Made by a program: the position numbers and the translations under genes. Shown here piece after piece: positions 44,916-56,050 of a stretch of 64,000 nt of DNA. How positions within the stretch are numbered: the stretch's first letter is position 1; each line of letters starts with the position of its first letter. Below the pieces are notes generated by a model. The model saw only the letters and a list, made by a program, of their open reading frames with translations, had not been told where the DNA came from and did no database searches. Origin of the DNA: Galeopsis tetrahit (Eukaryota; Streptophyta; Magnoliopsida; Lamiales; Lamiaceae). Location of the stretch: positions 74,406,670 to 74,470,669 of the forward strand of contig OY776128.1 of the NCBI GenBank assembly GCA_963675135.1. The letters run 5' to 3'.

Positions 44916-45179
44916 TGTTGTTACATTGTTAAACATTAATTTAGCTTTCAAAAAATATAGACATAATATAAGTAAATGATATTTCGCCTCATATGAGTAT
45001 TCCATGTTCTGATAATTGGGATGGACTTATGTGAAAATACCTTACGTGTGCTTATGTGCAAATCCATCAAATAAGTAAAAAATATATAAAATCTCGCATA
45101 ACCTGGGCCCAATTCAAAGCCCGCGAAATTGAGGTCACATTATTATCCATATAAAAGCAAAATTAATAACAAATTACAG
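44916..45179. other. Intergenic DNA
   Basis: AT-rich, with no visible gene or structured RNA. Confidence 0.6.
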
Positions 45180-45265
45180 TTATGGCCTAGTGGCAAAAGC
45201 TTACTTTATATATTTACAAAGAGGTTACAGGCTCAAATCTCATTTAGAGCATTTTTTATCTTTTT
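45180..45265 (+). repeat. tRNA-derived SINE fragment
   Basis: A good box A, TGGCCTAGTGG (45182-45192), is followed by CTTACTTTATATATTTACAAAGAGGTTACA and a box B-like GGCTCAAATCT (45230-45240). The layout fits plant tRNA-derived SINEs. The 3' end is unclear. Confidence 0.55.
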
Positions 45266-46550
45266 TATTATAAATTTTACAAACACTGAATCATTATTCT
45301 CTTCTTTTCTAACTACATTATCCACTACTTTACTATACCCTCATTTTTCATATACATTTCTTGTCTCTTTTTTAATCACTTGTAAATATTCTCTTAACAG
45401 TATCACATCTGAAAGTATACAGTATTACATAATAAGAAACATGGTATTATAAAAGAAAAATATCTAAGCAATGGAGTACTGTATTATTCTACATTTCAAC
45501 ACACCTAGACATTAACACACTAAATACTTAGACATTATCATACAAAAAAATCAACTATTTTTATCAAATTGAATGTTTAAAAAATGAACTAATTAACTAA
45601 TCAAGTTTTGAAGGACATTAAATCAAAATAAAAACAGTATTACAATTAAAACGTAACAGTATTACAATTAAAACGTAACAGTATTACATGCAATTATACC
45701 ATTTTTTTTATTCGTTCTCTTCTTCTCTAACAACATTGTCCACCAATTCACCATCCTCACCTCTTGGCCTTGTTTTTGTCTCTACTTGCTTCACATTTTT
45801 CCACAGTATCACATCTAAAGGCACACTGTATTACATTATACACACAATAGTATTATATTTTGCACATAACAGTATTAATGGTTATCCAACAATACTTGTT
45901 ATCCACCAATGTACTCTACTTCATGGTCAATTTACTTACAAGGTGTAAAATATTCGTTAGAGCATAAAAAGCAGAAAATTGTCTCCAGATCATGCATCAG
46001 ACTATTAAAACACCACACACGCTTGACAATGTAACATCATAGTAAAATAATTCAAATGAACATTAATTTTCAATAAACAGGTCTTTGCTCTTGTCATTTT
46101 CTGTAGAAACAATAATAGTGTGTTCACTAAAAGTACTTATTTTTTTCATTATAAGCATTGGATTGAACTAAATGAACATAAAATGGCACTAATTCCACCC
46201 GGTTAACATGTTAACATGTGGCCATTGATTAATATCAACACTTGCAACAACATCACTTACAATTATTAACATGTGGCGCTCAACAACACAGTCAAAATCA
46301 TGAAAAGGTAGGCAAAACCAAATGTGTAATATCCAATTCTTTTAAAAGGCCGTTAGACAGTTAAATGTTTGGAACAGGGAAATTAAAATTAACCTCATGG
46401 AAACACACTAGGTCTGTAATGGAACTCAAATTCACTAAGTGAACTGAACTATAAGAATGAACCATGGAAAAAAAAAAAGCAATAAAAAAAGACATGATCT
46501 ATACCGTGTTAACAATAAAAAAAAAAAAACACATTTATTGTTTAGCTTAT
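45266..46550. other. Intergenic DNA with scattered CAGTATTAC repeats
   Basis: AACAGTATTACA or close variants occur repeatedly between 45400 and 45880, including AATTAAAACGTAACAGTATTAC twice in tandem (45640-45690). No gene supported; short open frames here are low-complexity. Confidence 0.5.
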
Positions 46551-46609
46551 TTTACCATAGCACATAGCACAAACAGACCACATCAAAAAAAAGATCAACA
46601 GAGAAAGAA

Positions 46610-46757
46610 AGTAAGCGAAGGACCTTTTGCTTAACAATAGACGATTTGTGCTCAAGGCGTTTGAGGATAAATTCAGAAATTGGCGCAATTTGGGATGGAA
46701 TTTGGCCTTTCTTCTTTGAAGAGATCGACGGCGGCGAGGGTGGTTCCACCGCAGACA
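46610..46757 (-). pseudogene. Captured ENTH/VHS-protein fragment (MTV1-like)
   Basis: The minus strand reads PISEFILKRLEHKSSIVKQK, close to the ENTH/VHS segment of plant MTV1-type epsin-like proteins (SEFILKRLDNKSPIVKQKAL in my memory of that family), which act in trans-Golgi to vacuole clathrin traffic. A proline-rich lead-in beginning MSAVEPPSPPSISSKKKG precedes it. The similarity stops after VKQKVL. A partial exon captured by an element is the best reading. Confidence 0.5.
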
Positions 46758-46766
46758 TATCCGGCA

Positions 46767-47230
46767 GGTAAGAAGAAAAACAACGGGGTTACGCTATCGT
46801 ATGCAGCGTAATCGGCGTTCTCGCGGTGGTTGCAGTCGCGAATTTTTTCATTCTACAGTGGATGAAGAGGAAGGTGAAGGACTCTTCAACTACGATCGAC
46901 GACAAGTCGTGGTTGCCTCTTTCAACCACATCAAGGTCCACCACGAGAACTAGTGGCGCCGGCGGCCCACTGCCGTCAGATCTATGCAAGTACTTCACTC
47001 CAGCAACCAACAATTTCGACGAGATCAAAGCAGCAACCAATTTGGACGGAATCCACGGTCTCTGCCCCACTTCAATCAAGTTGGGGTCGGTTATATTTTT
47101 AAGGGCTCCGATTTCAGGGGAAATGACAAGGCCGGAAAAGACCTCCGCCGCTATGTGGTAGAGGCCGTCGCCGGGGGCACTGTATATATGAGGCGGTTGT
47201 TGGAGATTCTGGTGCCGTTTCATTAGAGGC
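46767..47230 (+). pseudogene. Captured FERONIA-type receptor kinase fragment
   Basis: The plus strand reads a hydrophobic stretch (VAVANFFILQW), then KRKVKDSSTTIDDKSWLPLS, TTSRSTTRTSG, LPSDLCKYFT and IKAATN. This is the transmembrane-juxtamembrane-kinase start of the CrRLK1L family (FERONIA, ANXUR), where LPSDLC, a short FT/FS stretch and IKAATNNFD are hallmarks. The order is disturbed (ATNNFDEIKAATN), and the glycine-rich loop follows in another frame as VGVGYIFKG. No kinase catalytic residues remain. It lies head to head with the ENTH/VHS fragment, ten bases apart, which suggests joint capture. The long minus-strand open frame over it is a shadow. Confidence 0.6.
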
Positions 47231-47810
47231 AGGGGAAGGGGATATCGAGGGTCGAATAGATGGGAATGGGGAAGTTGCAGGGGTGTGGAGGGTTGGAGAA
47301 AGAGGAAATGAGGGGAGAAAGAGGAAAAATTAAATTCAGATCCAAAATGAGTCATGGGGCGGGTAAATGGGCATTTGCATATAATTACACATAAACTATT
47401 TGCATAAAAGTTTTTGCGCTGATAATTTTTTTATATATATATTTTTTTGCGTTTAGTTGTATGATGTTATTGTACTGACACGAAACATGACATGGAAACA
47501 AGAATTCATACCCAGCTTTAAAACCTTACCACTTACCACGTGCGGTTGGTCAAACAAGATAAAGTCATGTACAAGCAAAGACATAACCAAATTTTCATTA
47601 ACTCTATAAGAAAAAACTTAACCAAATTTTCATTTAACTCTATAAGAAAAAACTTAACCAAATTTCATTAACTCCTATGACTTCTTATGTTTAATTTGTC
47701 AAATTTGTCAATATCGAAACCAAGCAAATTAATATAATGCAGAAACCAAGCAAATTAAAACAAATTAATATAATACACAAACTAATATAATACAGAAACC
47801 AAGCACAGGT
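47231..47810. other. Intergenic DNA
   Basis: AAAAACTTAACCAAATTTTCATT occurs repeatedly at 47575-47665, with AAACCAAGCAAATTAA repeats at 47718-47800. No gene seen. Confidence 0.6.
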
Positions 47811-48250
47811 CAGTTACTCAGTTATCTTTTAATGTAAAGGAGGCGCAGGTCAGTTACTCAGTTATCTTTTAATGTAAAGGAGGCAGTCAATTACAGTTAT
47901 CTTTAATGTGACAGAGGCGGCGGTCAATTACAGTTACTTCAGCTATCTTTAATTTGAAGGAGGCGGTCAGTTACTCAGTTATCTTTTAATGTGAAGGAGG
48001 CGGTCAATTAAAACATAGGAGCTCAGTTACTCAACTCCAGTTGTCTTTAATTTGAAGCAGTTACTCCAGTTATCTTTAATTTGAAGGAAGCAGTCAATTT
48101 GAAGCAGTTACTCCAGTTATCTTTAATTTGAAGGAAGCGTCAGTTACACCGTTATCTTTAATTTGAAGGAGACGGTCAATTACTCAGTTATCTTTATTTA
48201 ATGTGAAAAAGGCTGTCAATTACTCAGTTATCTTTAATTTGAAGAAAACA
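47811..48250. repeat. Degenerate minisatellite (GTTACTCAGTTATCTTTAATTTGAAGGAGGC type)
   Basis: About ten variants of a 33-50 base unit built from CAGTTACTCAGTTATCTTT, AATGTGAAGGAGGCGGTCAA and similar. Related text recurs near 52550 and 52810. Confidence 0.8.
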
Positions 48251-48678
48251 ACATAAATAGATAATGTCTTAAAATGGACATTCCAATCCATACTAATCAT
48301 TTTTTTTTTAAAGTTACCTATTTTATTAAAATGTGCATTTCAATTAAACTTATTTCAATTTGAATTCATTTTCCTATTTATAATTATTCGATCATCTCCT
48401 AACATTACATTTGTAATGAAGATTAATTGTAAAGAATTCTCTAAAATTATTAATTTAAAATATTTCAGAAACTTATTTTTCTTTTTTTCTATTTCTATTC
48501 TAGATATTTTTTGTTAAGATCATTATTAGAGATTTTTTGAAATGTTAGCCAAATAAGGGTAGGTCTCCCTATAAGGAATTGAGTCCATTTTTAAAATAGG
48601 GTCAACAATTAGGATAAATTACACGAAAAATTTGTAAATTAAATGCTATCGCTTGGGGTGAGCACATTTTTTTGTATT
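48251..48678. repeat. Segment duplicated at 53510-53710
   Basis: GAAGATTAATTGTAAAGAATTCTC (48418) and TCTATTTCTATTCTAGAT (48488) recur in the same order near 53575 and 53646. Confidence 0.7.
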
Positions 48679-49390
48679 CTTTTTTTTTTTTACGGAGGGT
48701 TTACAAGATCATCAAATAAAGTTACAAATCAGGAGTCTAAGATCTTGATCTTCAAACCATACGGATATCGCCGTCCACTCCAATCACGTGAAGAGGAAAG
48801 ACGAGTTTCCCTTTGCCTTAACATGTGTCCAGGTCTCCAATCTTTAAATGAGACAACCCCACACTAAGGTGTTCTCATATCAAGAATAGAAAACATAATA
48901 AACAGACAAAGTTCCACGAGTATCCGATCCAAAAGTACCAAAGCACCAGGGCTCTCGAGTCTATCTCAAGGAGCCCATCCATCAAAAAAATCTCACAACC
49001 ACAACAAAGCCACGAAGCAAGCACCAAAACTACCTATGAAAGCAGTAAAATAGGATCAACGAAGAAATACCCGAACGGTCACCGTGGCTCCGTTACGGAC
49101 AAGATCTACGTTGATCCCTAACAAGAACTGAAAAAAAACTACACCAGATCTACCGATCTACAACTCAAATCTGCAGATCTACAACTCAAAACTCCAGATC
49201 TATAACAATCTAGCGGACACTAAAAAAGGATTGGAGAGAAGCAAAAAACTGACAGATCTGAGATGAACTAACAACAAAAGCGATGACGGCAACGCGAACG
49301 ACGAATCTGTGTCGCACTGGCGGCGGGTGGAGAAAGGGAGAAGCAACTCTCTAGAGAGAGAAGCTCTCCCTTCTCTCACATACAACAATT
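48679..49390 (-). mobile_element. Retroposon-like sequence with poly-A tail
   Basis: On the minus strand the segment starts near 49390 with pyrimidine-purine rich text (GAGAGAAGGGAGAGC), contains repeated GTAGATCTGCAGATTTGAGTT strings, and ends TGTAAACCCTCCGTAAAAAAAAAA at 48679-48705. No long frame. Its first part is shared with 62450-62645 on the plus strand. The poly-A end suggests a LINE-mobilised non-coding retroposon. Target duplications were not found. Confidence 0.5.
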
Positions 49391-49494
49391 TTCACTTTTT
49401 TTTTTTTAATTATAAAAGTGCATGTTGAAAATAAGAAAAAGTGTAACATGCATTTTACAATTTTTTAACATGTTATTTGACAAAATGAGATACC

Positions 49495-49975
49495 TCAAGT
49501 GGCTAGAGTAGTGGCTTACAATTTTTAACAACATTTTCTTTTTTTTGAGTTATAGTGACTTACACTTTTTAGTAATGCTATGCTACACCTTTTAGTCGTA
49601 TTTTGTTGCACTTTTCAGTTATAGTGACTTACAATTTCCAACAACATTTTCAGTTATAGTGACTTACACTTTTTAGTAATGTTATGCTACACCTTTAATC
49701 GTATTTTGTTGCACTTTTAAGTTGTAGTGACTTACAATTTCCAACAATATTTTTCACTTATAGCGACTTGCACTTTTTAGTAATGTTATGCTACATTTTT
49801 TTAACGTATTTTGTTGCACTTTTCATTTGTAGTGACTTATAATTTTCAATAATATTTTCATTTATAGTGACTTACACTTTTTAGTAATGTTATGCTACAC
49901 CTTTTAATCGTATTTTGTTGCATATTTTAGTTGTAGTGGCTTACAATTTTCAACAATATTTTCAAGTATAACAAC
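49495..49975. repeat. Minisatellite of ~104 bp units, about four copies
   Basis: TTATAGTGACTTACACTTTTTAGTAATG starts near 49550, 49654, 49757 and 49863. Each unit also has ATCGTATTTTGTTGCA and GTGACTTACAATTT. Confidence 0.88.
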
Positions 49976-50359
49976 AACCTAAATGGAGAATGTGTATATA
50001 TATTTTTAAATACAAGTTATATTTTATTTAGATAATTTTCAATTTTCACTTATCTACTTAAAATAAAAATACCAAAATTTATAAAATTAAATTCTCTATA
50101 AATAAAGAGCAATCTTGATATGTTTTGGATCACAATTTCATACACTCCCTTTTCTCTTCTCCTAATTTTTTTTCTCTTCTAAATTGTGTTAATTATCCTT
50201 TTTCGCTTTGTTGTAATTTGGCATTTATTTGTAGTTGGATTTATTTATTTTCAGTTGTATTTCAATTTTTGTAATTTTAATTTTATTAATGAATGTTGTG
50301 ATTTTTTTTAAGTGTATGGTAATTTTTTATTATAGTTATGAATTTCACAAAAATTTATA

Positions 50360-51392
50360 TGCAATATTGCATACATGCATTTCAGTCATTCACACCCATA
50401 TTCTTTATAAATACACCCACAAACTTAATTCACACACATTTTTTATAAATACACCCACAAGTTTAATTCACACACACATTTTTTATAAATACACCCACTG
50501 ACAGCTCAATTCACACCCACATTTTTTATAAATGCACCCACTTACAGAAATTGAACATAGTTGTCTTCTCCGAGCAGTTTTCGATCACCTCAGGTCGCGG
50601 TCGGACGCTGCATTTTACGATGACCTTAATCCTTAAATATTTTATATTCTCTTTAAATATTCTTTAATACTAATCATTATGGGTCAATGTTATTTCTTAC
50701 TACGTGCAATAATATATCTTACTACATGCAATAATATATGTTACTATATATTATAATGTGGGTTACTTAATCAATAAAAAAAATATAAAAATATAAAAGA
50801 ATCAATATTACTATATAAAATTGTGTTATTACTACATAAAAAATTATATGTTACTACATACTACAGTTTGAATTACTACATTGAATAGACGTTTGTTACT
50901 ATATGTAACTTTATCAAATGATCTAATATTTTTCGCATCATCCTACAATAAAACATTTTGTATTACAACATGATTATTGTGTTTACTACATTCGATAATA
51001 TATGTTACTACATATTATAATGTGAGTTACTACATCAATAAAAACACTAGAAAAAACGTGTTACTAAATAAAAGACTTTGTATTATTATATAAATAGTTT
51101 GTGTTATTACTACATAAAATAATGTGTATTACTACATATTACAATTTGAATTACTACATTTAATATCCCGCGTTCGACAATAAAATAAAAGATAAAAAAA
51201 TCACAGAAACGAGTAAAATAAACGGATTAAAAATTTCGAATTAAGCTGTCAGTGGGTGTATTTATAAAAAATGTGTGTGTGAATTAAGTTTGTTGGTGTA
51301 TTTATAAAAAATGTGTGTGTGAATTAAGCTTGTGCGTGTATTTATAAAGAACATGTGTGTGAATGACTGAAATGCATATATGCAATATTTCA
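50360..51392. mobile_element. Foldback element with long inverted arms
   Basis: The left arm (50360-50510) has CATGCATTTCAGTCATTCACACCCATA, then three TTTATAAATACACCCAC motifs. The right arm (51240-51392) is its mirror and also reads GAGCTGTCAGTGGGTGTATT-like text in reverse. The ~730 bp core is full of TATGTTACTACATATTATAATG motifs and has no gene. Ends and target duplication were not pinned down. Confidence 0.65.
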
Positions 51393-51589
51393 TACGGAGT
51401 ACAAGACTAGCCCTATAAATTTTTTAATATTAAATAATAGTATATATTTTTTAAATATTGTGAAAATATTATAAAAAATTAATAATAGATATAATTATTA
51501 TATTATAAAAGAAATAATTTATTAAATGTTGATCGTGTTTGTGGTGGTTATAGATAAAGTGTGAAAAATATGAGTTTGAGTTGTGGTGT

Positions 51590-52490
51590 AAAATGTGTTG
51601 GAATATTGTAGTCTGTGAAGCCTTTTGCGATGTTCATTTTGGGATTCAGGTGTGCTGGAAGTCTGGATTTTGAAATCGTATAATAGTAAAAATATGTGTT
51701 TGCTTTTGGATTTTGATAGTGTGAGTTATATTCTATTTCAAATCAATGTTAACAATGATTGGTGTAGTATTATTAAATCATATTGAATTATGTATGTAAT
51801 GATTGTATGATCATGTAAGGCTTAAGGTGTTCTTGAATCTCTCTTTTATCTTGTATTTCTTTTTTATCAAGCAAAAGCAATATATATTGTGCAAACCTGA
51901 CAATATTTTTACAGACTACAATATTAACCAGGATTTTCAAATATATATTTTTACTATGACAATCAAAAGCAATGAAGCAATACATATTTTTACTATTCTG
52001 GAGTGTGCTAGAAAGTGTGATCTTACTTGATTATGAATTGGCATGACAACATTCGTCCAGTCGTAGCATCTGTACCAGATTTCGTTTGTCTCTCTACAGC
52101 CTAAGAAAATGTGGGCTGCCGTTTCTGGTTCCTCTTTGCACAGAGGGCATTTGGTCTCATTAGCTGATTGATGTATTGCCTTATTTGTCGTTTTGATCAG
52201 AAACTCTGGCAATGAGAATCCACCTGGTGTTTTTTCATGTTCCATTATGCTTACTAAATTATGGGAATCCTTACTACATCTTAAAAGTTTTGCCTGGTCT
52301 TTCAGGAATCCTGTCATTGTGAGCTCTTCCTTCCGTACCAAGTGTTTATTCATGCTACATTATGCTTATATTAAAATTGATCATGATGAATGTAGGTTAA
52401 AAAAGTTTTCCCTGGCTGTTCTTACATTTAGATTTGGTGTATTATGGTTGCTGTGTTGACTTGAGTGTTTATATATTGCAGTCAATTTAT
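51590..52490 (+). repeat. SURF6 3' flank, duplication unit 3
   Basis: GGAATATTGTAGTCTGTGAAGCC (51600), GCTTAAGGTGTTCTTGAATCTCTCTTTTATCTTGTA (51820), and after the LINE fragment TTGCCTTATTTGTCGTTTTGATCAGAAAC (52175), TTCCATTATGCTTACTAAATTATGGG (52242). The block order equals that at 42900-44560. Confidence 0.8.
51862..52175 (-). mobile_element. LINE 3' end fragment 2
   Basis: Same zf-RVT motif (CPLCKEEPETAAHIFLGC, RETNEIWYRCYDW at 52040-52160) and same tail (TATATTGCTTTTGCTTGATA) as fragment 1, but about 280 bases shorter in the middle. It occupies the same site in the duplicated flank, so the insertion predates that duplication. Confidence 0.75.
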
Positions 52491-53270
52491 CTTTATATAG
52501 ATAATATCTTAAAATATGCTGCACTAACATTTAAAGGAAATTGTAAAACAGAGACGGTCGGTTACTTAGTTATCTTTATATATATAGATAATATCTTAAA
52601 ATGACATTCCGATAAACACAGACTCCCTCTCATTCTATGACTTCAATGACCGTATTTTAATCTATTACTACACTAACATTTAAACTGGCATTCCGATAAA
52701 CACAGACTCCCCTCATTCTATGACTTGAATGACCGTATTTTAATCTATTACTGCACTAACATTTAAACAGTATGGGAAAACTAAATTGTACATTGCAGAA
52801 AAAAACAGAGATAGTCGGTACTCAGTTATCTTTATTGATAATATCTTAATTAAATGGCATTCAATCAAGTCGGTTACTTTATGTTTATAGATAATATCTT
52901 AAAAATGGGCATTCCAATCAATACTAGTGTTTTTTTAAGTTACCAATTTTATTAGAATGTGCATTCCAATTAAATATTAATTTTAATTATTATTTTTTTT
53001 AAAAAAATCACTTTTTTATTACATAAGTTTATTTTTTTTAGATTTGGTTACGTCATCCAATTATTATTTTCTATCAAAATTATTATTTCGATTAGTTAAA
53101 CTATCATTAAGTAACGTAGAAGGGTTTTGATCAGAATTCTAAAAAAAATTGACATCTTATCCCCTTCTTTTATTCCTCACCCTAAACTCCAATTTTTTTC
53201 AATTGGTATGTGTCTAACAAATTATAGTGTTTTTTATTTTATACAAGAAAAATTGAATTTAATGGGTAAA
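52491..53270. repeat. Tandem and dispersed short repeats
   Basis: GACATTCCGATAAACACAGACTCCC (52602) and GGCATTCCGATAAACACAGACTCCCC (52685) head two ~95 bp units. TAGATAATATCTTAAAATG recurs four times. No gene. Confidence 0.75.
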
Positions 53271-53455
53271 AGAACTGCTGCTATAATTTTTATGTTTAAA
53301 AAAATGGATTAATTAGTTTTGTTTGCATTTTATCAAAAAAAAAAAAATTACATTTCTAAAAGAAATTCTTCTATAATTTTTATGTTTAAAAAAAATAGAT
53401 TAATTAGTTTTGTTTGCATTTTATCAAAAAAAAAAAAATTACATTTATTTTTTTT
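53271..53455. repeat. 95 bp tandem duplication
   Basis: ATAATTTTTATGTTTAAAAAAATGGATTAATTAGTTTTG at 53283 is repeated at 53377 with near identity, each followed by an A12 run. Confidence 0.88.
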
Positions 53456-55080
53456 GAACAATATTCCCATTACCAATTTTCATATTAAATTTGTATAATG
53501 ATTGGAGATAGAAACTTATTTCAATGTAGTTATTTATTTGAATTCATTTTCCTATTTATATTCGTCATCTACGGTGAAGATTAATTGTAAAGAATTCTCT
53601 AAAATTATTAAGAATATTTAAGAAACTTATTTTCCTTCTTTCTTTTCTATTTCTATTCTAGATTTTTTTTTTGTTAAGATCAATATTGGAGATTTCTTGA
53701 AACATTAGTCAAACAATCACCATTATTCAGATTTATCACAGGAGTAGATTTATGCTGGCAAGTTTATTATTTAGATTTATCATAAGAGTAGATTTATGCT
53801 GGCAAGTTGCAAGCTCTTTTATAGTAGGACATATAGAAACATGAAGTACAAGTTTTGAAAAAAAGGGAAAAACTAACAGGTGGATTTTGGAAATGCTTAT
53901 AAGTCTAGGTGAATTTTGCGCTCGAATCCTGTTGCCGTTAGTCATGACAAATTAAATAACAACTGAAGTGATCAATTTTGATAGTGATTAAATATGAATG
54001 ACCAAAATCTGAAAAGAAGTAAACTTCGGTGACCAAAAATAATATTTTTTCGTTTTTTAAAAATGTATTTCATTTTTTTTCTCTTCAACAATATATTAAG
54101 GGCAAAATAAAGGTTATACAAATTGATACCTCATGCGGTCAAAATCACCAAATATTTTGGAAGTGGATTTGAATTTTACACAATAATTGCCAACACTATT
54201 TACTGAAAGAGGACATATTTTCATATTTCAATACAAAATTTATTTCACAATCATAGAGACATAGAGCGGTCCTTTATGTCAAAATCATACTCTCTTATTA
54301 AGAAATCCTTATCCTCATAAAAATGGAAGTTATTTGGCCATAAAGTGAATGAATCCACTTATCCACAACCAATATTATTACCTTACATGGAATTGTCACT
54401 AAATGTACTAAAACCTCCAAATTAAGACCAACCCTTGTTAGGGGATTTGCTAAAAGAATATTCGATGGTAATGATAATAAATTAATAATAACACTTATGT
54501 GAATCTAGATCTATGTGAACTATTTTTTTTTCAATATTAACACTACAACAATGAACATTGACACTTCTTATACGAGTGATAAAGTAAGAAAATTTTACTT
54601 TAATTTATACATTTATACTTCGTAAGAATGTTAATGAGACTCGAAATAAGTTAATCAGTGCTCTCACTTTGATTAACTACCTCACCTCTTACAAGCATTC
54701 ATTTCGACCTCATCAATTATTTCACTATTTTTCAAAACAATCTTTTTTTTATCCTTTATTCCTAGATTAGCTTGAGCATACACTAACTTTTAAATTTATT
54801 GTAATTCGTTATTTAATAATTCTCATAATCATTCTTAGTAAAGTTTGAACACTAAAAAAAAAAATACACAGTCTCTTAATTTCATTTGGTGGAAAATCAA
54901 AGAAAGCTAAGATATTAGTACATTTTGAATCTTTTATTACATTTTGTATTTCAACATTCTTTTTAATTAATTGTACCAACACACACATATATATAAAGAT
55001 TAGAAAAGATCCAAACAAGAAATATATACATAATGAAACTTAAGAATGCACAAACCTTATAACATCTTTATACGTAATTC
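53456..55080. other. Intergenic DNA
   Basis: 53510-53710 repeats 48360-48540. A 45 bp unit (TTTATCATAAGAGTAGATTTATGCTGGCAAGTT) is doubled at 53735-53810. Otherwise AT-rich with no supported gene. Confidence 0.6.
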
Positions 55081-55089
55081 TTCATCTCT

Positions 55090-55225
55090 AGAGTCTCACA
55101 TGAGAAGTAGAGGACGAAATGTAGCCAAGGACAACTTGCCGGTTGTGCCGATTTTCGGTCGATTTTAACCGGCAAGTCATCCTTGGCTGCAATCCACCGC
55201 TCAACCTAACCATGGGAGTCTCATG
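55090..55225 (-). ncRNA. MIR169: MIR169 microRNA precursor
   Basis: The minus strand holds a miR169 sequence at 55169-55189 (begins CAGCCAAGGATGAC, ends GCCGG) and its star strand at 55121-55140 (GGCAAGTTGTCCTTGGCTAC). They are complementary with few mismatches around a 28-base loop, and outer sequences GAGTCTCACATGAG and CATGGGAGTCTCATG extend the stem. Mature and star match what I know of Arabidopsis miR169a-5p and -3p. In plants miR169 directs cleavage of NF-YA transcription-factor mRNAs and acts in drought and nitrogen responses. The mature strand lies on the 5' arm, as is standard for this family. Confidence 0.93.
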
Positions 55226-55257
55226 GATGATATTGCAGAGAAGAAATATATGTGGGT

Positions 55258-55280
55258 TCAATTATATATAAATAGGAGGT
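55258..55280 (-). promoter_or_regulatory. TATA box of MIR169
   Basis: The minus strand reads CCTATTTATATATAATTG (plus 55259-55276), about 35-50 bases upstream of the hairpin base. The spacing suggests transcription starts just before the stem. Confidence 0.5.
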
Positions 55281-55762
55281 AAGTAGGTAGAGGGATATTG
55301 CAAGTGGATGTATATATATGCTCATTATTCCACATAATGGTGAAATAACAAAAATATCCATTTGAGAGAATGATGGAATTTCAACCAATTTGGAAATTAA
55401 GCTACAAAGAGAGAAGAAAGGCAAGTGTGGGTGAGGAAAAAAAGCAACCAAAATTGGGAATTTTATCTTTAATCATGTGTAAGTATGGGCACACCTGTAT
55501 TGGCACAAAGTTGGATGGCATTGGCCCTACTTGCTAATTATGTACCGACCTAATTTAAAACAATATTTTTTTCACGAATTTTAATAAATATTAATTAATT
55601 TATATATACATCGAGTAGATATGTTATGATATATGATGAGATATTGGGTTTTCATTTATAAATACAATGATTATTTGTTAATAAGGTGTGATATTTTAAA
55701 TAAATAAGTGATGATTTCAGTGTAATTAATATTATTTTAGAAAAGTGAATAAAATAAAATAA
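55281..55762. other. Upstream region of MIR169
   Basis: Probable distal promoter. No gene seen; short open frames on the minus strand (55221-55451) overlap the presumed promoter and have no domain. Confidence 0.45.
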
Positions 55763-55764
55763 TA

Positions 55765-56050
55765 CTCTCTATGTCCCATACTTGAAGACTCGAATTAATT
55801 GGGCACGAATTTTAATGAATGAATTGTTTATTAGTATTGTGTAAGATAAAGTGGGGGTAGTAAAAGCTTTTCTAACATTATAAATAGTAATAAAGTTATT
55901 TTTTAGTGTAATAAATTAGTGGCATTTGTTGTAATATTGTGATGTTTTAAGGAGATTGTTTAAAAATGTTTTTGCTATTTTAGGTAAGTGTCTTCAAGTG
56001 TGGAACACCCAAAATGATAAAATGGATTTTCAAGTATAAGAGGGAGGGAG
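55765..56050. mobile_element. Stowaway-like MITE 1
   Basis: Inverted ends CTCTCTATGTCCCATACTTG and CAAGTATAAGAGGGAGGGAG, flanked by TA dinucleotides (55763-55764 and 56051-56052). At 286 bp and AT-rich it fits a Tc1/Mariner-type MITE. It lies in the upstream region of MIR169. Confidence 0.75.

Noticed and set aside
46789..47355. 188-codon minus-strand open frame
   Set aside because: It is the shadow of the plus-strand FERONIA-type fragment, which has recognisable family motifs.
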